Numbered from the stretch's first letter, positions 36,484-46,997 are shown. The stretch: 64,000 nucleotides of DNA from an uncultured Bacteroidia bacterium (GCA_943789135.1 CALSSY010000008.1:62001-126000); one strand, 5' to 3'. A program made the numbers and translations. The notes: generated from the sequence alone by a model not told the origin.

Positions 36484-39359
36484 TTGTTCTCTTTTGGGGG
36501 ATATTTCCAGCTGCATACGGACAAGAAATTGAATATGGCCGAGAAATAAATGAGTTCAACGGTCTCACATCGAATGTATCTAGAAATACCTTTGTAGATG
36601 AATCTGGATCTGTTTGGGTTGGCACAGATGCTGGATTAAACGTATTTCCAAAAACAAATTCAGTTTATCAAAATATTTGCAATAAGGTTTCGAGTTCGCA
36701 AGTATGGAGCATATCACAGTTATCCAAATATTTGTATGTAGCTACTTACGACTCCGGTCTATATCAATTTGACCTTCTTCAAGGTCAAATGACACATCAT
36801 TGGTCATATGAAGAAATGCCCAGAATTCGCAGAATTCGAAAGATAAATGAGGAATTATATGTGGTACACGCAAAAGGTATTAATCGCATTAATTCCCAGA
36901 TTATCAATCAAAATATCATCCCATTTCCATTAACAGGAATGGCAAAGAATGACTTCCCTATGGATATTTTCACAATAAATGGGGAGTTGCATGTTTCCTA
37001 TTATATTTCACATCTAATTTTCAAGAAATTTTCGGATGAAATTTGGCATCCGGTGAAACTATTCCCTGAAACAAATGATTCCCTGAATAAGCGAACCGTA
37101 CTTTGTGCCAAAGAAATAAATGGCATTACGTATTTGGGAGTCTTCCCCAATAAATATGCAATCTACCATAATGGCAAAAGTGAGATTTATACATTTAAAT
37201 CAGATAGAAGAAAAGCACTCGCGATATGGGATATCGACGGAGAAAAAGATAATATCTACTTTGCTTTAGGTAATAATTTGGATTTAAGAGATGGCTATTT
37301 TTGGAAACACAAACCGAATGAGTCAAAGGAAATACGCCTAAATCTTTTAGATAAACGTCAATATTCTTGGAGTGTATATGTTGACCCATTCTATAATGGC
37401 GTATGGTACTCAACGGTAACTAATGGTGTTTATTTTCAACCTAATCGTGAAAAATGGATTGATATTCCACAGGGGTATCATGATTTCAAAATCACTCAGA
37501 ATTATATCGTTGCTTGGAATTCATTTTTTGTTTTTATTCGTAATAAAGGTAATTTCCAATGGCGCATTATTCCTATCAATAGTTCCATTTTAGATTTAGT
37601 AGAAGTCGAGAAAAGTTTATATATCGTTAACAATTATGAATTGTTAAAAATAAATCCTAACAAATCAGAGGAGTTCGAAATAATTGCTAAAGAGAACTAC
37701 CATAATATTATTCGGCATGAGAACAAATTGTATTTATTCCGACTCGTAGGAATGGTTGATTATTTCGATTTGAAAAGGCAACGATTAATTAAAAATCAAA
37801 ACCCCGAACTCAAGAATGTTATTCGTTTCGCGGCCAACCATAATAAATTACTCTTACAGATTGAAAATCAAGGATACATTCTTGTAGAAAACCATAACGC
37901 TATACATCTAAAGACAAATTTACCGTCTGACATCACCAAAAATAAATTTTTCTTTTGCGGTCAATACCTAATTACACAAACGGGTAAGGAAATTCAAATT
38001 TCGACCTTAAATAGTATAAAAAAAGAAATTAAAACAAGGAATAAAATCAATATTTCTGAACTTTTTAAAAATATCAATATTGAATGGATAACGGCTGCGG
38101 ATAAAAGCCTTCTTATGGGAAATAGCACAACTGCTTTTCTTTTTGAAATTAACCCTGTAAATTTTGATTTGATTTATAATCGTCAATTTTACTTAGGCGC
38201 TTCGCCTCTGAATTTTGAAACGACCCAAACCGATATTGATTTCATTTATAAAAAGGGAAAAGGTGAAATCATTGTTATTCCAACCTCACCCAATAACTCT
38301 ATGGACTTCCATTTGAGATTAAAAGCTCAACTGATTGGAACCAAAATGAATTTCAATACCTTAATAACAAGGTCTTGGGAGGGACAATCCTTAATTTTCA
38401 AAGGTCTAACCAATCATTTTTTGTTTGAGAAATATGGGAAATTGCCTTTTGAAATATGGGATTTTCGCAAATGTTTAGAAAAAAAATTCATTCCGGTTAA
38501 CACTCCATACATACTCGAACTCTTCCCGCATGGCGTATATAATATCCATATTGGAAACAACAATGCTCAATCTCAAAACATACTCCTTAGAATCAATCAA
38601 TCCATTTTTTATAATGTTGGTTTCTGGATCATTTTTATCCTGGTGATATTGCTCATTGGTTACATCATTTTCCAATATCAAAGAGAAAAACTGTCATTGA
38701 ATCAAAAAATAATCAGCCTGCAATTAAGTACTTTGAAAGCTAACTTAAACCCGCATTTTATATTCAACATCATGAACTTAATTCAGTCTTTAATTATTAA
38801 ATCAGAAAAAAGTAAAGCACTGAAGGCTACAAGTGATCTTGCCATGTTGAATCGTTTGTTTTTGGAAACTTCCAATAAAGATTTAATAACGATTACCGAG
38901 GAATTGGAATATGCAAAAAAATATATCGACCTCGAGAAAATGCGCTTTGAAGAGGATACGACGATTAATTTCGAAATGATCATTGATTCTGAAATTAATA
39001 CCAACGAATGGTACCTACCCCCTTTGATTTTACAACCCCTATTAGAGAATGCACTTAAACATGGCTATTATAAAAACAATGCTTCTGAAACCCATATTCA
39101 ATTAGAAATTCAATATTTACAAAAATTCCAATTACAAATTTGTGTTACAAATCCAATTAGTAATGTATCACATAAAAACAGAGGTACCAATTTGGGAATT
39201 TCCTTAGTTAAAGACCGAATTTCACTGCTTAATGAAAGATATAACTTTGATTATAAAGCAGACTTTAACATTAAAACCACAGGTAATTCTTTTTACTCCG
39301 CAATTATTATCATTGAAAAGCGGAATTTGGCTTGGATGTATACCAACAATTCAGCTTAA
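36414..39359 (+). CDS. LytS-type sensor histidine kinase with a large propeller-like sensor domain
   Basis: 981 residues. An N-terminal signal (ILYLIVLFWGIFPAAYGQ) leads to a long extracellular part whose start, GLTSNVSRNTFVDESGSVWVGTDAGL, is the two-component-regulator propeller repeat of hybrid and LytS-like sensors. A membrane helix lies at about 734-755 and a His_kinase domain follows, with phosphorylated H781 in NLNPHFIFN. The ATP-binding part has LQPLLENALKHG, and GTNLGISLVKDRI near the end. The start at 36414 overlaps the regulator by 70 bases. No other ATG fits the signal peptide, though a TTG near 36480 is possible. The ligand is unknown. Confidence 0.88.
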   Translation: MFEKWKSISLIKNRKKTTSILYLIVLFWGIFPAAYGQEIEYGREINEFNGLTSNVSRNTFVDESGSVWVGTDAGLNVFPKTNSVYQNICNKVSSSQVWSISQLSKYLYVATYDSGLYQFDLLQGQMTHHWSYEEMPRIRRIRKINEELYVVHAKGINRINSQIINQNIIPFPLTGMAKNDFPMDIFTINGELHVSYYISHLIFKKFSDEIWHPVKLFPETNDSLNKRTVLCAKEINGITYLGVFPNKYAIYHNGKSEIYTFKSDRRKALAIWDIDGEKDNIYFALGNNLDLRDGYFWKHKPNESKEIRLNLLDKRQYSWSVYVDPFYNGVWYSTVTNGVYFQPNREKWIDIPQGYHDFKITQNYIVAWNSFFVFIRNKGNFQWRIIPINSSILDLVEVEKSLYIVNNYELLKINPNKSEEFEIIAKENYHNIIRHENKLYLFRLVGMVDYFDLKRQRLIKNQNPELKNVIRFAANHNKLLLQIENQGYILVENHNAIHLKTNLPSDITKNKFFFCGQYLITQTGKEIQISTLNSIKKEIKTRNKINISELFKNINIEWITAADKSLLMGNSTTAFLFEINPVNFDLIYNRQFYLGASPLNFETTQTDIDFIYKKGKGEIIVIPTSPNNSMDFHLRLKAQLIGTKMNFNTLITRSWEGQSLIFKGLTNHFLFEKYGKLPFEIWDFRKCLEKKFIPVNTPYILELFPHGVYNIHIGNNNAQSQNILLRINQSIFYNVGFWIIFILVILLIGYIIFQYQREKLSLNQKIISLQLSTLKANLNPHFIFNIMNLIQSLIIKSEKSKALKATSDLAMLNRLFLETSNKDLITITEELEYAKKYIDLEKMRFEEDTTINFEMIIDSEINTNEWYLPPLILQPLLENALKHGYYKNNASETHIQLEIQYLQKFQLQICVTNPISNVSHKNRGTNLGISLVKDRISLLNERYNFDYKADFNIKTTGNSFYSAIIIIEKRNLAWMYTNNSA

Positions 39360-40622
39360 TTTATTAATGGTGTAGGTGCTTGATTTAAACATACCACCTG
39401 CAATATTAACGGTAATAAAACCTGGTTGCATTCTATTCAATTCAAACAAATAAGTACTTCGTTTGAGTTTACGAACTGCACGATTTAGGTGTCGAATTCG
39501 TAGGGCAATATCTATTTCTGATTCAGAATAATCACCTGGTTGAAGGGTTCTTACTTCTGCATAATAAGGCTCATTTTTCATCATTTCGTAAGTCTCTGTC
39601 CATCTGTTTTCTCCCGTTCGTCGCAAATATTTGATTCCCAGACCTATCAACCACGCGAGCACCGTCAGGCAAAGAGTAAACATTAGAATAACCCAAATAA
39701 TTGAAAAATCGCTCCTTTTAACTGACCTATCTAAAGGTTGCATTAACGGTAATATATCCTCAGAAGTACAATACAATTCTAATATTTCGTTAATTGAATA
39801 TTGCATAACTTCTGAATTTTTCATGTAAACGAATAAATCATCACCCTGCACAACAATAAAATGCGAATCAAGTGCATGACCTGTTGCCGAGGGACTCGTC
39901 TTAAATAGTAATGGCGTTGTGTGCGCCGTGTATAATTTTAGATTTTCTTTGTCTAAAATGTGCCAAATAGACCCGTGATTCCCAAAAATCGCAAATTGCG
40001 TATTTTGATTGTTCCAAGATGGACGATAAAAATCAAAACTCTTGTGGTTTCTTATATCAAACTCACTTGATGTTTTCGTTCTAAGGTCTATAAGGTAAGC
40101 TCTTTTGGCGACCGAATCTGTGTTCAACTCAGGATGCTTTTCTACCGTATAAAAGGCATATAAAGTATCACCACGAACAACTGAAACCGCGGGTAATCCC
40201 GTCGGTGGTGTGCCCTTTAAAATGACCAACTCCCACTCTCGTGTATTTCGGCTAAATCGCATCAATTTGCCGTGTGTTTGCCAAAAACCATATCCTCCGA
40301 AAGCATAAATATCATCTTCATATAGGAAAAGATGTCGTCCGAAATTGTGACCATGAAAAAGGGAACGATCTATTCGAATAAAAGATCCTCTTTCCTTGGT
40401 GAATGAAAACATGTAATGACGACCTTGAGGGACAACAATAAATGAATCGCCTACTACTAAGTAGCAAGACTCATTTATATCTAAAAAACCATATTCCGCG
40501 GCTAAATCACCATTAGCCTTTCTAAGTAATTGTACGGTTTCTTCAGGAGAAAAATCAGCTTTTAATAATACCGAATGCACAAATACAACGAACAAACTAA
40601 CAAATAATCTCAAGTTCTGCAT
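39351..40622 (-). CDS. Exported kelch-like protein with one membrane helix, unknown
   Basis: 423 residues. A signal peptide (LRLFVSLFVVFVHSVLLKA) is followed by a beta-rich domain with kelch-like repeats, for example DIYAFGGYGFWQTHGKLMRF. A membrane helix lies at about 305-330 (IIWVILMFTLCLTVLAWLIGL) with a basic cytoplasmic tail of about 90 residues. The tail contains TETYEMMKNEPYYAEVRTL and a helical RIRHLNRAVRKLKR segment. It converges with the sensor kinase, overlapping by nine bases. It might be a sensor or anti-sigma-like protein; no clear family. Confidence 0.68.
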   Translation of the reverse strand: MQNLRLFVSLFVVFVHSVLLKADFSPEETVQLLRKANGDLAAEYGFLDINESCYLVVGDSFIVVPQGRHYMFSFTKERGSFIRIDRSLFHGHNFGRHLFLYEDDIYAFGGYGFWQTHGKLMRFSRNTREWELVILKGTPPTGLPAVSVVRGDTLYAFYTVEKHPELNTDSVAKRAYLIDLRTKTSSEFDIRNHKSFDFYRPSWNNQNTQFAIFGNHGSIWHILDKENLKLYTAHTTPLLFKTSPSATGHALDSHFIVVQGDDLFVYMKNSEVMQYSINEILELYCTSEDILPLMQPLDRSVKRSDFSIIWVILMFTLCLTVLAWLIGLGIKYLRRTGENRWTETYEMMKNEPYYAEVRTLQPGDYSESEIDIALRIRHLNRAVRKLKRSTYLFELNRMQPGFITVNIAGGMFKSSTYTINKLS

Positions 40623-40878
40623 TTAGAGGAGACAAATATGGGAATTATTTATTGAAAACGAGAACGAATAATGCTGCTGTTTTCAAGTTAATAACATGTT
40701 CATTACTTCGCTTGCTCAAATTCCTAGTTGATTTTTTAACCCCCAAACTTTAGGTAACGCTTTGTTCAATGGATTTCTTGTAAAAATCAAACAACACAAT
40801 GTTTAGTTCATAATTCCATAACATAGTTAAGGATTAACGTGTTTTAATTTGTATTACTAAAAAAACCATTACATAATC

Positions 40879-43800
40879 ATGAAAAAACTAATCCTTTTTT
40901 TACTCGTTGCATGTGTTACAAGTTTAAACTTTGCACAGGTAACAACCTCTTCAATCGGAGGTACCATTACCAATAATGGTGTACCGGTTGAAGACGCCCA
41001 AATTAGTTTGGTTCTAACGACGACCAACGCTAAGTATAAAACCTCTACCCGCGTTGGTGGTGGTTTTGACATCTTTAACGTTCAAGCTGGAGGTCCTTAT
41101 TCATTGACCATTTCAGCATCAAAAAACGTTACTGTAGACAACATTTACCTAATCCTAGGTGAAAACTACAAGTTAGATTTAGATTTGAGTGCTACAAGTG
41201 AAAAGCTTTCAGAAGTTTCCATTGTTAGCAGTCGTAACTCAGGAACAAAAACCGGTGTTAATTTGAACTTATCGAAAGAACAATTGAACACCTTACCAAC
41301 CATTTCACGTTCTATTGATGACTTCACCAAGTTCACGCCTCAAGCAGGTGGTAACAACAGTTTCAACGGTCGTGACGGTCGTTTCAACAACATTACCATT
41401 GATGGTGCCAACTTTAACAACAACTTTGGTTTGAGTTCTAACAACCTTCCTGGTGGTGATGCTCAGCCTATTTCTCTAGATGCAATTGAAGCGGTACAGG
41501 TAAACGTTTCTCCTTACGACGTTCGTCAGAGTAACTTTACAGGTGCTGGTGTGAATGCAATCACCAGAAGTGGTTCTAACAAAACCGAAGGTTCGGTTTA
41601 CACTTTCTTAAGAAACGAAAGTTTAAACGGTACAAAAATTGGTGATGTTACCCTTGAAAACTTGCCTGCTACTTCTTCCAATATCTATGGTTTCCGTTTA
41701 GGCGGTGCCTTGGTTAAGGATAAAGTTTTCTACTTCGTAAATGCGGAATACGAAAATATTTCTCGTCCTGGTCTTTTATGGAAATCTACACAAGATGGTG
41801 TTGATCCTAACGACCCCAATACTTCACGTGTTTTAAAATCTGACCTTGATGCGGTTCGCAACCACCTGAAAAGCAAATACGGTTACGAAACCGGAGATTA
41901 CGAAAATCTTGGCAACTACGGAACCCGCAACTACAAGATCTTAGGTCGTATCGACTGGAACATTAACGACATGCACAAATTGAGTGCGCGTTATAACTAC
42001 GTTAAAAACAATAACGATCAAACAACCAATGGTACTTCAGCTCCTAACCCACGTTCTTCTTCTAGTCGTTGGAGTAACAATGCCATGAGTTTTGAGAATT
42101 CACTTTATTCTTTCGAAAACACAGTGGGTTCATTGTCTTTAGAATTGAAGAGTAACTTAAACAGCCGCATGAGTAACCAATTATTGGTTACAGCAACAAA
42201 TGTTGTGGATGCACGTGGATCTGGAAGTGAGCCTTTCCCATTCGTTGATATCAAGAAAGATGGCGACCAATACATTGCCTTCGGTTACGAATTATTCAGC
42301 TGGAATAACAAAGTAGTTAACAACACCTACTCGTTCATCGATAACTTCACTTACAATACCAAGCAGCACACATTAACTGCAGGTATTGCTTACGATCAAA
42401 TGTATGTAGGTAATAACTTCATGCGTTACGGTACAAGCTATTACCGCTACGATTCATTGTCTCAGTTCTTAAATGACGAGCAACCATCGGTTTTCGCTGC
42501 AACTTATGGCTACAACGGAAACAACAATCCAATTGCAGAAATGGGCTTTGGACAAGCGGCAGCTTATGTTCAAGATGAATACCGCATGAACCGTCAATTG
42601 AAATTAATCGCAGGTTTGCGTGTTGACGTTCCTATCTATTTGACAGAAGCTTCTGCAAACCCAGGATTCTCTGCATTTGCAGACCCCAATACAACTCCGT
42701 TCAAAAATGCTGAAGGAACGGAAGCATTTGCTTACGACCCATCTAAATGGCCAGGTTCTTCATTATTGGTTTCTCCTCGTGTAGGATTCAATTATGATGT
42801 TAAAGGCGATAAAACAATGATTGTACGTGGTGGAACCGGTATATTCACCGGCCGCTTGCCTTTCGTTTGGTACACAAACCAGGTTACCAACGCATACGGT
42901 TTACAATCTACAATCACTTTAGATTCAAAAGCTGAATTAGACCAATATGGTATTACACAGTTTGACCCAACTTGGAATGGTAACTACAGCAAATTCCCTA
43001 CCGAGCCTGCGGCATTGCCAAGCAGCGGTGGATCATATGCTTTAGTTGATCCTAATTTCAAGTTCCCACAAGTTTGGAGAACTAGCATCGGTTTTGACTA
43101 CAAGTTGCCATTTGATATCGATTTCACTGCTGACGTGATCTACACCAAATCAATGAACGATATTTATCAGTTTGATGCTAATATGGCTCCTTCTGACACT
43201 ATGTTATTTGCAGGAACTGCATGGGAGCGCGCTGGTTATTCTTCTTCTTCAGCTCGTTTCAACAACTCTAAGGTTCGTAACGCGATCGTTATGAGCAACA
43301 CCAACCAAGGTCAAGGAATTAGTGCTTCTTTCACGTTGAAGAAAGACTTCCACAACGGTTTGGATGTGTTTGTGAGTTATTCTTACAATAACACTATGGA
43401 TATTACTGCGAACCCAGGTTCACAAGCTGCTTCTGCTTGGTCTGGAAACGCTATTATAGGTTCTGCTTTGGGTCAAAACCAAAACACTCCTTACATGTCT
43501 TATTCACAATATGCTACGCCTCATCGTGTAGTGGGTGCTCTTTCTTACACAAAAGAGTATGCGAAGAATTTCGCAACTACCGTTACATTGAGTTACGAAG
43601 GTTTCAATGCGGGTAGATTCAACTATGTGTACTCAAGCGATATCAATAACGATGGAATTGGTAATAACGACCTTATTTTCATCCATAAGTCTTCAGACAT
43701 CACATTCAAAGAATACAAGTCTGGTAGCACTACTTTCACTGCTGAAGAGCAAGCTGCAGCTTGGGATGCGTATGTTGACCAAGATGCATACTTAAGCAAA

Positions 43801-44136
43801 AACGTAGGAAATTTTGCAGATCGCTATGCTGCTTTATTCCCATGGTTGCACCGCTTTAACTTGGCTATCTACCAAGATTTCATTAAGAATATTGGTGGTA
43901 CCAACCAAAAATTACAGTTGAGTGCTAATATCCTTAACGTTGGTAACTTGATCAACTCTAGTTGGGGTATTGCACAGCGTTTAACCGTTAATAACGGTGC
44001 TGTATTAAGAGCCAATACCGATGGAACTTACCAGTTCAACGCGGCAGGTGGCGCATTGCCAACTACTACATTTACCGATATTACAAGTACTTCTACAACT
44101 TGGGGTGCTCAAATCGGTGTTCGTTATTTATTCTAA
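40879..44136 (+). CDS. Oar-like TonB-dependent outer-membrane receptor
   Basis: 1085 residues. Signal peptide (MKKLILFLLVACVTSLNFAQ), then a carboxypeptidase-regulatory-like domain (about 25-105), the plug with FNNITIDGANFNNNFGLSS and ISLDAIEAVQVNVSPYDVRQSNFTGAGVNAITRSGSN, and a large barrel ending in an aromatic residue (VRYLF). This plug wording is typical of the Oar subgroup. It has no SusD partner. Codon use is visibly uniform, suggesting high expression. A strong terminator follows at 44155. Transported substrate unknown; some Oar-type proteins move peptides or secreted proteins. Confidence 0.9.
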   Translation: MKKLILFLLVACVTSLNFAQVTTSSIGGTITNNGVPVEDAQISLVLTTTNAKYKTSTRVGGGFDIFNVQAGGPYSLTISASKNVTVDNIYLILGENYKLDLDLSATSEKLSEVSIVSSRNSGTKTGVNLNLSKEQLNTLPTISRSIDDFTKFTPQAGGNNSFNGRDGRFNNITIDGANFNNNFGLSSNNLPGGDAQPISLDAIEAVQVNVSPYDVRQSNFTGAGVNAITRSGSNKTEGSVYTFLRNESLNGTKIGDVTLENLPATSSNIYGFRLGGALVKDKVFYFVNAEYENISRPGLLWKSTQDGVDPNDPNTSRVLKSDLDAVRNHLKSKYGYETGDYENLGNYGTRNYKILGRIDWNINDMHKLSARYNYVKNNNDQTTNGTSAPNPRSSSSRWSNNAMSFENSLYSFENTVGSLSLELKSNLNSRMSNQLLVTATNVVDARGSGSEPFPFVDIKKDGDQYIAFGYELFSWNNKVVNNTYSFIDNFTYNTKQHTLTAGIAYDQMYVGNNFMRYGTSYYRYDSLSQFLNDEQPSVFAATYGYNGNNNPIAEMGFGQAAAYVQDEYRMNRQLKLIAGLRVDVPIYLTEASANPGFSAFADPNTTPFKNAEGTEAFAYDPSKWPGSSLLVSPRVGFNYDVKGDKTMIVRGGTGIFTGRLPFVWYTNQVTNAYGLQSTITLDSKAELDQYGITQFDPTWNGNYSKFPTEPAALPSSGGSYALVDPNFKFPQVWRTSIGFDYKLPFDIDFTADVIYTKSMNDIYQFDANMAPSDTMLFAGTAWERAGYSSSSARFNNSKVRNAIVMSNTNQGQGISASFTLKKDFHNGLDVFVSYSYNNTMDITANPGSQAASAWSGNAIIGSALGQNQNTPYMSYSQYATPHRVVGALSYTKEYAKNFATTVTLSYEGFNAGRFNYVYSSDINNDGIGNNDLIFIHKSSDITFKEYKSGSTTFTAEEQAAAWDAYVDQDAYLSKNVGNFADRYAALFPWLHRFNLAIYQDFIKNIGGTNQKLQLSANILNVGNLINSSWGIAQRLTVNNGAVLRANTDGTYQFNAAGGALPTTTFTDITSTSTTWGAQIGVRYLF

Positions 44137-44154
44137 TAACACAACAACTTAAAC

Positions 44155-44187
44155 AAAAGGGCCAGCTCATTGAGCTGGCCCTTTTGT
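44155..44187 (+). terminator. Terminator of the Oar-like receptor gene
   Basis: AAAAGGGCCAGCTCA/TGAGCTGGCCCTTTT hairpin followed by a T-rich run, 19 bases after the stop codon. Confidence 0.9.
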
Positions 44188-44395
44188 TTTTAGGCTTGCT
44201 ATCACTACAGAAGCAAACTAGCAAGTTGGCCTTGTGTGAAAATATTCTAATGCGTGAATTGCTGCTATGAGTAAACGAATCGATATTTCCCTAATCGATC
44301 ACCCTCAATTAAAACCTTACTTTAATTCATCTCATTAAATGTACCCAAATTTCATTTGACGGGTAAAACGCTGCCCGAATCCCAAAGCTACTATG

Positions 44396-44403
44396 TAAAT
44401 TTG
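44396..44403 (+). promoter_or_regulatory. -7 promoter box of surE
   Basis: TAAATTTG, an exact TAnnTTTG match ending four bases before the surE ATG. Predicts leaderless translation. Confidence 0.55.
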
Positions 44404-44407
44404 TATC

Positions 44408-45187
44408 ATGTCGGATTCAAAACCCCTTATTTTAATTAGTAACGACGACGGCATTACAGCCCCAGGTATTACCGCTTTGATAGCCGTGATGAAAGAACTT
44501 GGAGATGTAATAGTTGTTGCCCCTGATAAACCACAAAGCGCCATGGGACACGCCATAACCATCAACCATCCCATACGCATCACCAAAGTTGATATGCACG
44601 AAGGCGTTACCGCATACCAATGCACCGGTACTCCGGTAGATTGCGTAAAACTAGCGATCGATCAGTTGTTACCTCGCCGACCTGATTTAATGGTTTCTGG
44701 AATCAATCACGGTGCCAATTCTTCTATCAATGTGATTTATTCGGGTACGATGTCTGCGGCTATGGAAGCTGCCATAGACGGAATGACCTCTATCGGCTTT
44801 TCACTGTGTGATTACGCATGGGATGCCGACTTTGAATCCATAAAACCCTATATCCATAAAATTGCTAAGGAAACCCTGAAACGCGGACTTCCTTATGGTA
44901 CATTATTGAATGTAAACATACCTGTACCCGAAGACAAAAAAATAAAAGGAATCAAAGTGTGCAGACAGGCTCAGGCCAAATGGAAAGAAGATTTCGAAGA
45001 AAGAAAAGACCCTTTCAAACGTTCTTATTATTGGATGACAGGTCAATTCGTTAACATGGATAAAGGTGAAGATACCGATATTTGGGCGTTAGATCACGGT
45101 TATATTTCCGTTGTTCCTACTCAATTTGACCTAACCGACCATCAAAGAATTGCCTTAATCAACCAATGGAATATTCATGAAAGCTAA
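44408..45187 (+). CDS. surE: 5'/3'-nucleotidase SurE
   Basis: Cytosolic survival-protein E, a metal-dependent nucleotidase of 259 residues. The metal-binding N-terminus ISNDDGITAPGI has the DD pair. Other conserved parts are VVAPDKPQSAMGHAIT, CTGTPVDCVKLA, LMVSGINHGAN and VIYSGTMSAAMEA. Its stop overlaps the next gene's start by 11 bases. surE, a small membrane protein and lpxB in this order form a compact operon. Confidence 0.95.
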   Translation: MSDSKPLILISNDDGITAPGITALIAVMKELGDVIVVAPDKPQSAMGHAITINHPIRITKVDMHEGVTAYQCTGTPVDCVKLAIDQLLPRRPDLMVSGINHGANSSINVIYSGTMSAAMEAAIDGMTSIGFSLCDYAWDADFESIKPYIHKIAKETLKRGLPYGTLLNVNIPVPEDKKIKGIKVCRQAQAKWKEDFEERKDPFKRSYYWMTGQFVNMDKGEDTDIWALDHGYISVVPTQFDLTDHQRIALINQWNIHES

Positions 45188-45473
45188 ACCCCTTCACATC
45201 ATTTTAGGCATGCTATTGGCATGTATTACCTCCTTGTTAATTGGAATTGTAATTGCTCATTTCCAAGGAATTCAGCCCAAAAATTTCTTATGGGCCGTTT
45301 TTAATTTAAGTGTTGCCTACAATACCTCTTTTCAAGTTGGGGTAGCTGCGAATATTGGTGTATTCTTTTTATTATTAAAGCGCGACTCCCTAATATTTTG
45401 GGCCCGTGGTTGGATGGTAGGTACCATGCTCGCTGCCACTGTTGCCATTATTCGAATTGCATCTGGTTTCTAA
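45177..45473 (+). CDS. Small membrane protein between surE and lpxB
   Basis: 98 residues with three hydrophobic helices (HIILGMLLACITSLLIGIVIAHF, YNTSFQVGVAANIGVFFLLL and GTMLAATVAIIRIA). It overlaps surE by 11 bases and ends 19 bases before lpxB, so the three genes share an mRNA. No known family; the position suggests a part in envelope building. Confidence 0.75.
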   Translation: MKAKPLHIILGMLLACITSLLIGIVIAHFQGIQPKNFLWAVFNLSVAYNTSFQVGVAANIGVFFLLLKRDSLIFWARGWMVGTMLAATVAIIRIASGF

Positions 45474-45492
45474 GTAGATCCATTAAATCCAA

Positions 45493-46617
45493 ATGAAATA
45501 CTCAAATCCCCATCTCCAAAACAATTTGCCTCGTTCTCTTTGGGGAAGTGAAACATTGGATGGGAAAAAAGTATTTTTAGTTGCTGGAGAGGCAAGTGGC
45601 GACCAACACGGATCCGAATGGGTAAAAAATATCAAATCTCAATTCCCTGAATGCCAACTGGTATGTTGGGGAGGCGATAAAATGGAAAGCGCCGGAGCAA
45701 AACTACTCTCGCATTACCGCGACAGAAATATTATGGGTTTGATCGAGGTGCTGAAAAACCTTAAGAAAATCCGTGGCTTCATGGCACAAGCTCAAAACGA
45801 TATTGAACGGGAGAGACCGGATAAAATCGTCTTTATTGACAATCCTGGGTTCAACCTTCCATTAGCCAAGTTTGCCCACAATTTAGGCATAGAAGTGCAC
45901 TGGTATATCGCGCCAAAAGCATGGGCTTGGAATACCCGCCGAATTAAAACCATGAAACGGGTTATTGATCATTTGTATGTGATATTCCCATTTGAAGTGG
46001 CGTTTTTTGAAAAATATGGAATGCCCTCAATCTATGTAGGAAATCCAACGTTGCAAAGTGTTCGTGACTACAGAGAATCTAAACCGGCATTGCAAAGTAG
46101 CGAAAAAACCATTGCCTTATTACCGGGATCACGACCCGCTGAAGTAAGCAATTTACTACCTAGTTTTATTAAGGCCATTCAACTGAAGGAAGGGTCAAAT
46201 GTTAATGTGGTTGTGGCTGGAGCTCCCAGTTTATCGCGTGAATTTTATGAAAATGTTTTGCAGAAATCGCAACTTTCTGCGGATGTTGTATTCAATGAAA
46301 CCTTCAAACTATTGCATACGGCAGCCCAAACAGGCGGGTATGCTTTGGTAGCGAGTGGCACAGCAACCTTGGAAACCGCACTTTTCGGATGCCCGCAATT
46401 GGTGGCCTATAAAGTAAGTCCGCTCATGTATTTCTTAGGTAAACACGTATTTGGAATCAAACATGTAAGTTTGGTGAATATATTATTAAAACGCGATGCT
46501 GTTCAAGAACTTTTGCAGGATGTAAGTCCCGAGCGTTTGAAGCAGGGCATTGACGATATCGGAATAAACAGCGGTGTTTCAATTGCGCAGGAATTAGAAA
46601 CGATTTTTAATTCCTAA
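45493..46617 (+). CDS. lpxB: Lipid-A-disaccharide synthase
   Basis: GT19 glycosyltransferase joining UDP-diacylglucosamine and lipid X in lipid A synthesis, peripheral to the inner membrane. 374 residues. Motifs are VAGEASGDQHG near the N-terminus, MGLIEVL, IDNPGFNLPLAK, WYIAPKAWAW, YVGNPT, LLPGSRPAEV and ASGTATLETAL. The N-terminus is about 25 residues longer than usual before KKVFLVAGEASGD; no other ATG lies closer in frame, so I keep this start. Confidence 0.95.
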   Translation: MKYSNPHLQNNLPRSLWGSETLDGKKVFLVAGEASGDQHGSEWVKNIKSQFPECQLVCWGGDKMESAGAKLLSHYRDRNIMGLIEVLKNLKKIRGFMAQAQNDIERERPDKIVFIDNPGFNLPLAKFAHNLGIEVHWYIAPKAWAWNTRRIKTMKRVIDHLYVIFPFEVAFFEKYGMPSIYVGNPTLQSVRDYRESKPALQSSEKTIALLPGSRPAEVSNLLPSFIKAIQLKEGSNVNVVVAGAPSLSREFYENVLQKSQLSADVVFNETFKLLHTAAQTGGYALVASGTATLETALFGCPQLVAYKVSPLMYFLGKHVFGIKHVSLVNILLKRDAVQELLQDVSPERLKQGIDDIGINSGVSIAQELETIFNS

Positions 46618-46692
46618 AGAGAATCAGAAAATCAAATTCGCTTTCTGCGTTTAAATTAATTCCCGTACCCACCAAAATTAGAAAATAACACT

Positions 46693-46700
46693 TATTTTTG
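46693..46700 (+). promoter_or_regulatory. -7 promoter box of tRNA-Pro
   Basis: TATTTTTG, an exact TAnnTTTG match, 73 bases before the mature tRNA-Pro 5' end. Confidence 0.45.
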
Positions 46701-46773
46701 CCATCCCTTAAAGGGAGACCCGTTCCCATGCGACCATTCACCGGGATTTTGTTGGGCAACCAACGTAAAAAAT

Positions 46774-46850
46774 CGGGATGTAGCGCAGCCCGGTAGCGCA
46801 CTTGCATGGGGTGCAAGGGGTCGTGAGTTCGAATCTCGCCATCCCGACCA
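46774..46850 (+). tRNA. tRNA-Pro (anticodon GGG), CCA encoded
   Basis: Full cloverleaf. The acceptor stem CGGGATG pairs with CATCCCG and the D-arm is GCGCAGCCCGGTAGCGC. The anticodon arm is CTTGCATGGGGTGCAAG with GGG, and the T-arm contains GAGTTCGAATCTC. The discriminator is A and CCA is encoded. It is followed directly by a terminator. Confidence 0.95.
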
Positions 46851-46858
46851 AATAAAAA

Positions 46859-46886
46859 GCCCAACGCATAGCGTCGGGCTTTTTTT
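46859..46886 (+). terminator. Terminator of tRNA-Pro
   Basis: AGCCCAACGC/GCGTCGGGCT stem with an ATA loop (one mismatch), then seven T. Confidence 0.85.
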
Positions 46887-46997
46887 ATGCGGCGAATCCA
46901 AACGTAGTTTGAGTAAGCCCGCAGAAAAAAGTCCGATGAGCCGCACAGCGGCGATGGGCTTTGACTTTGAGGCCACCCCCCATCGAGATCATGGAAT

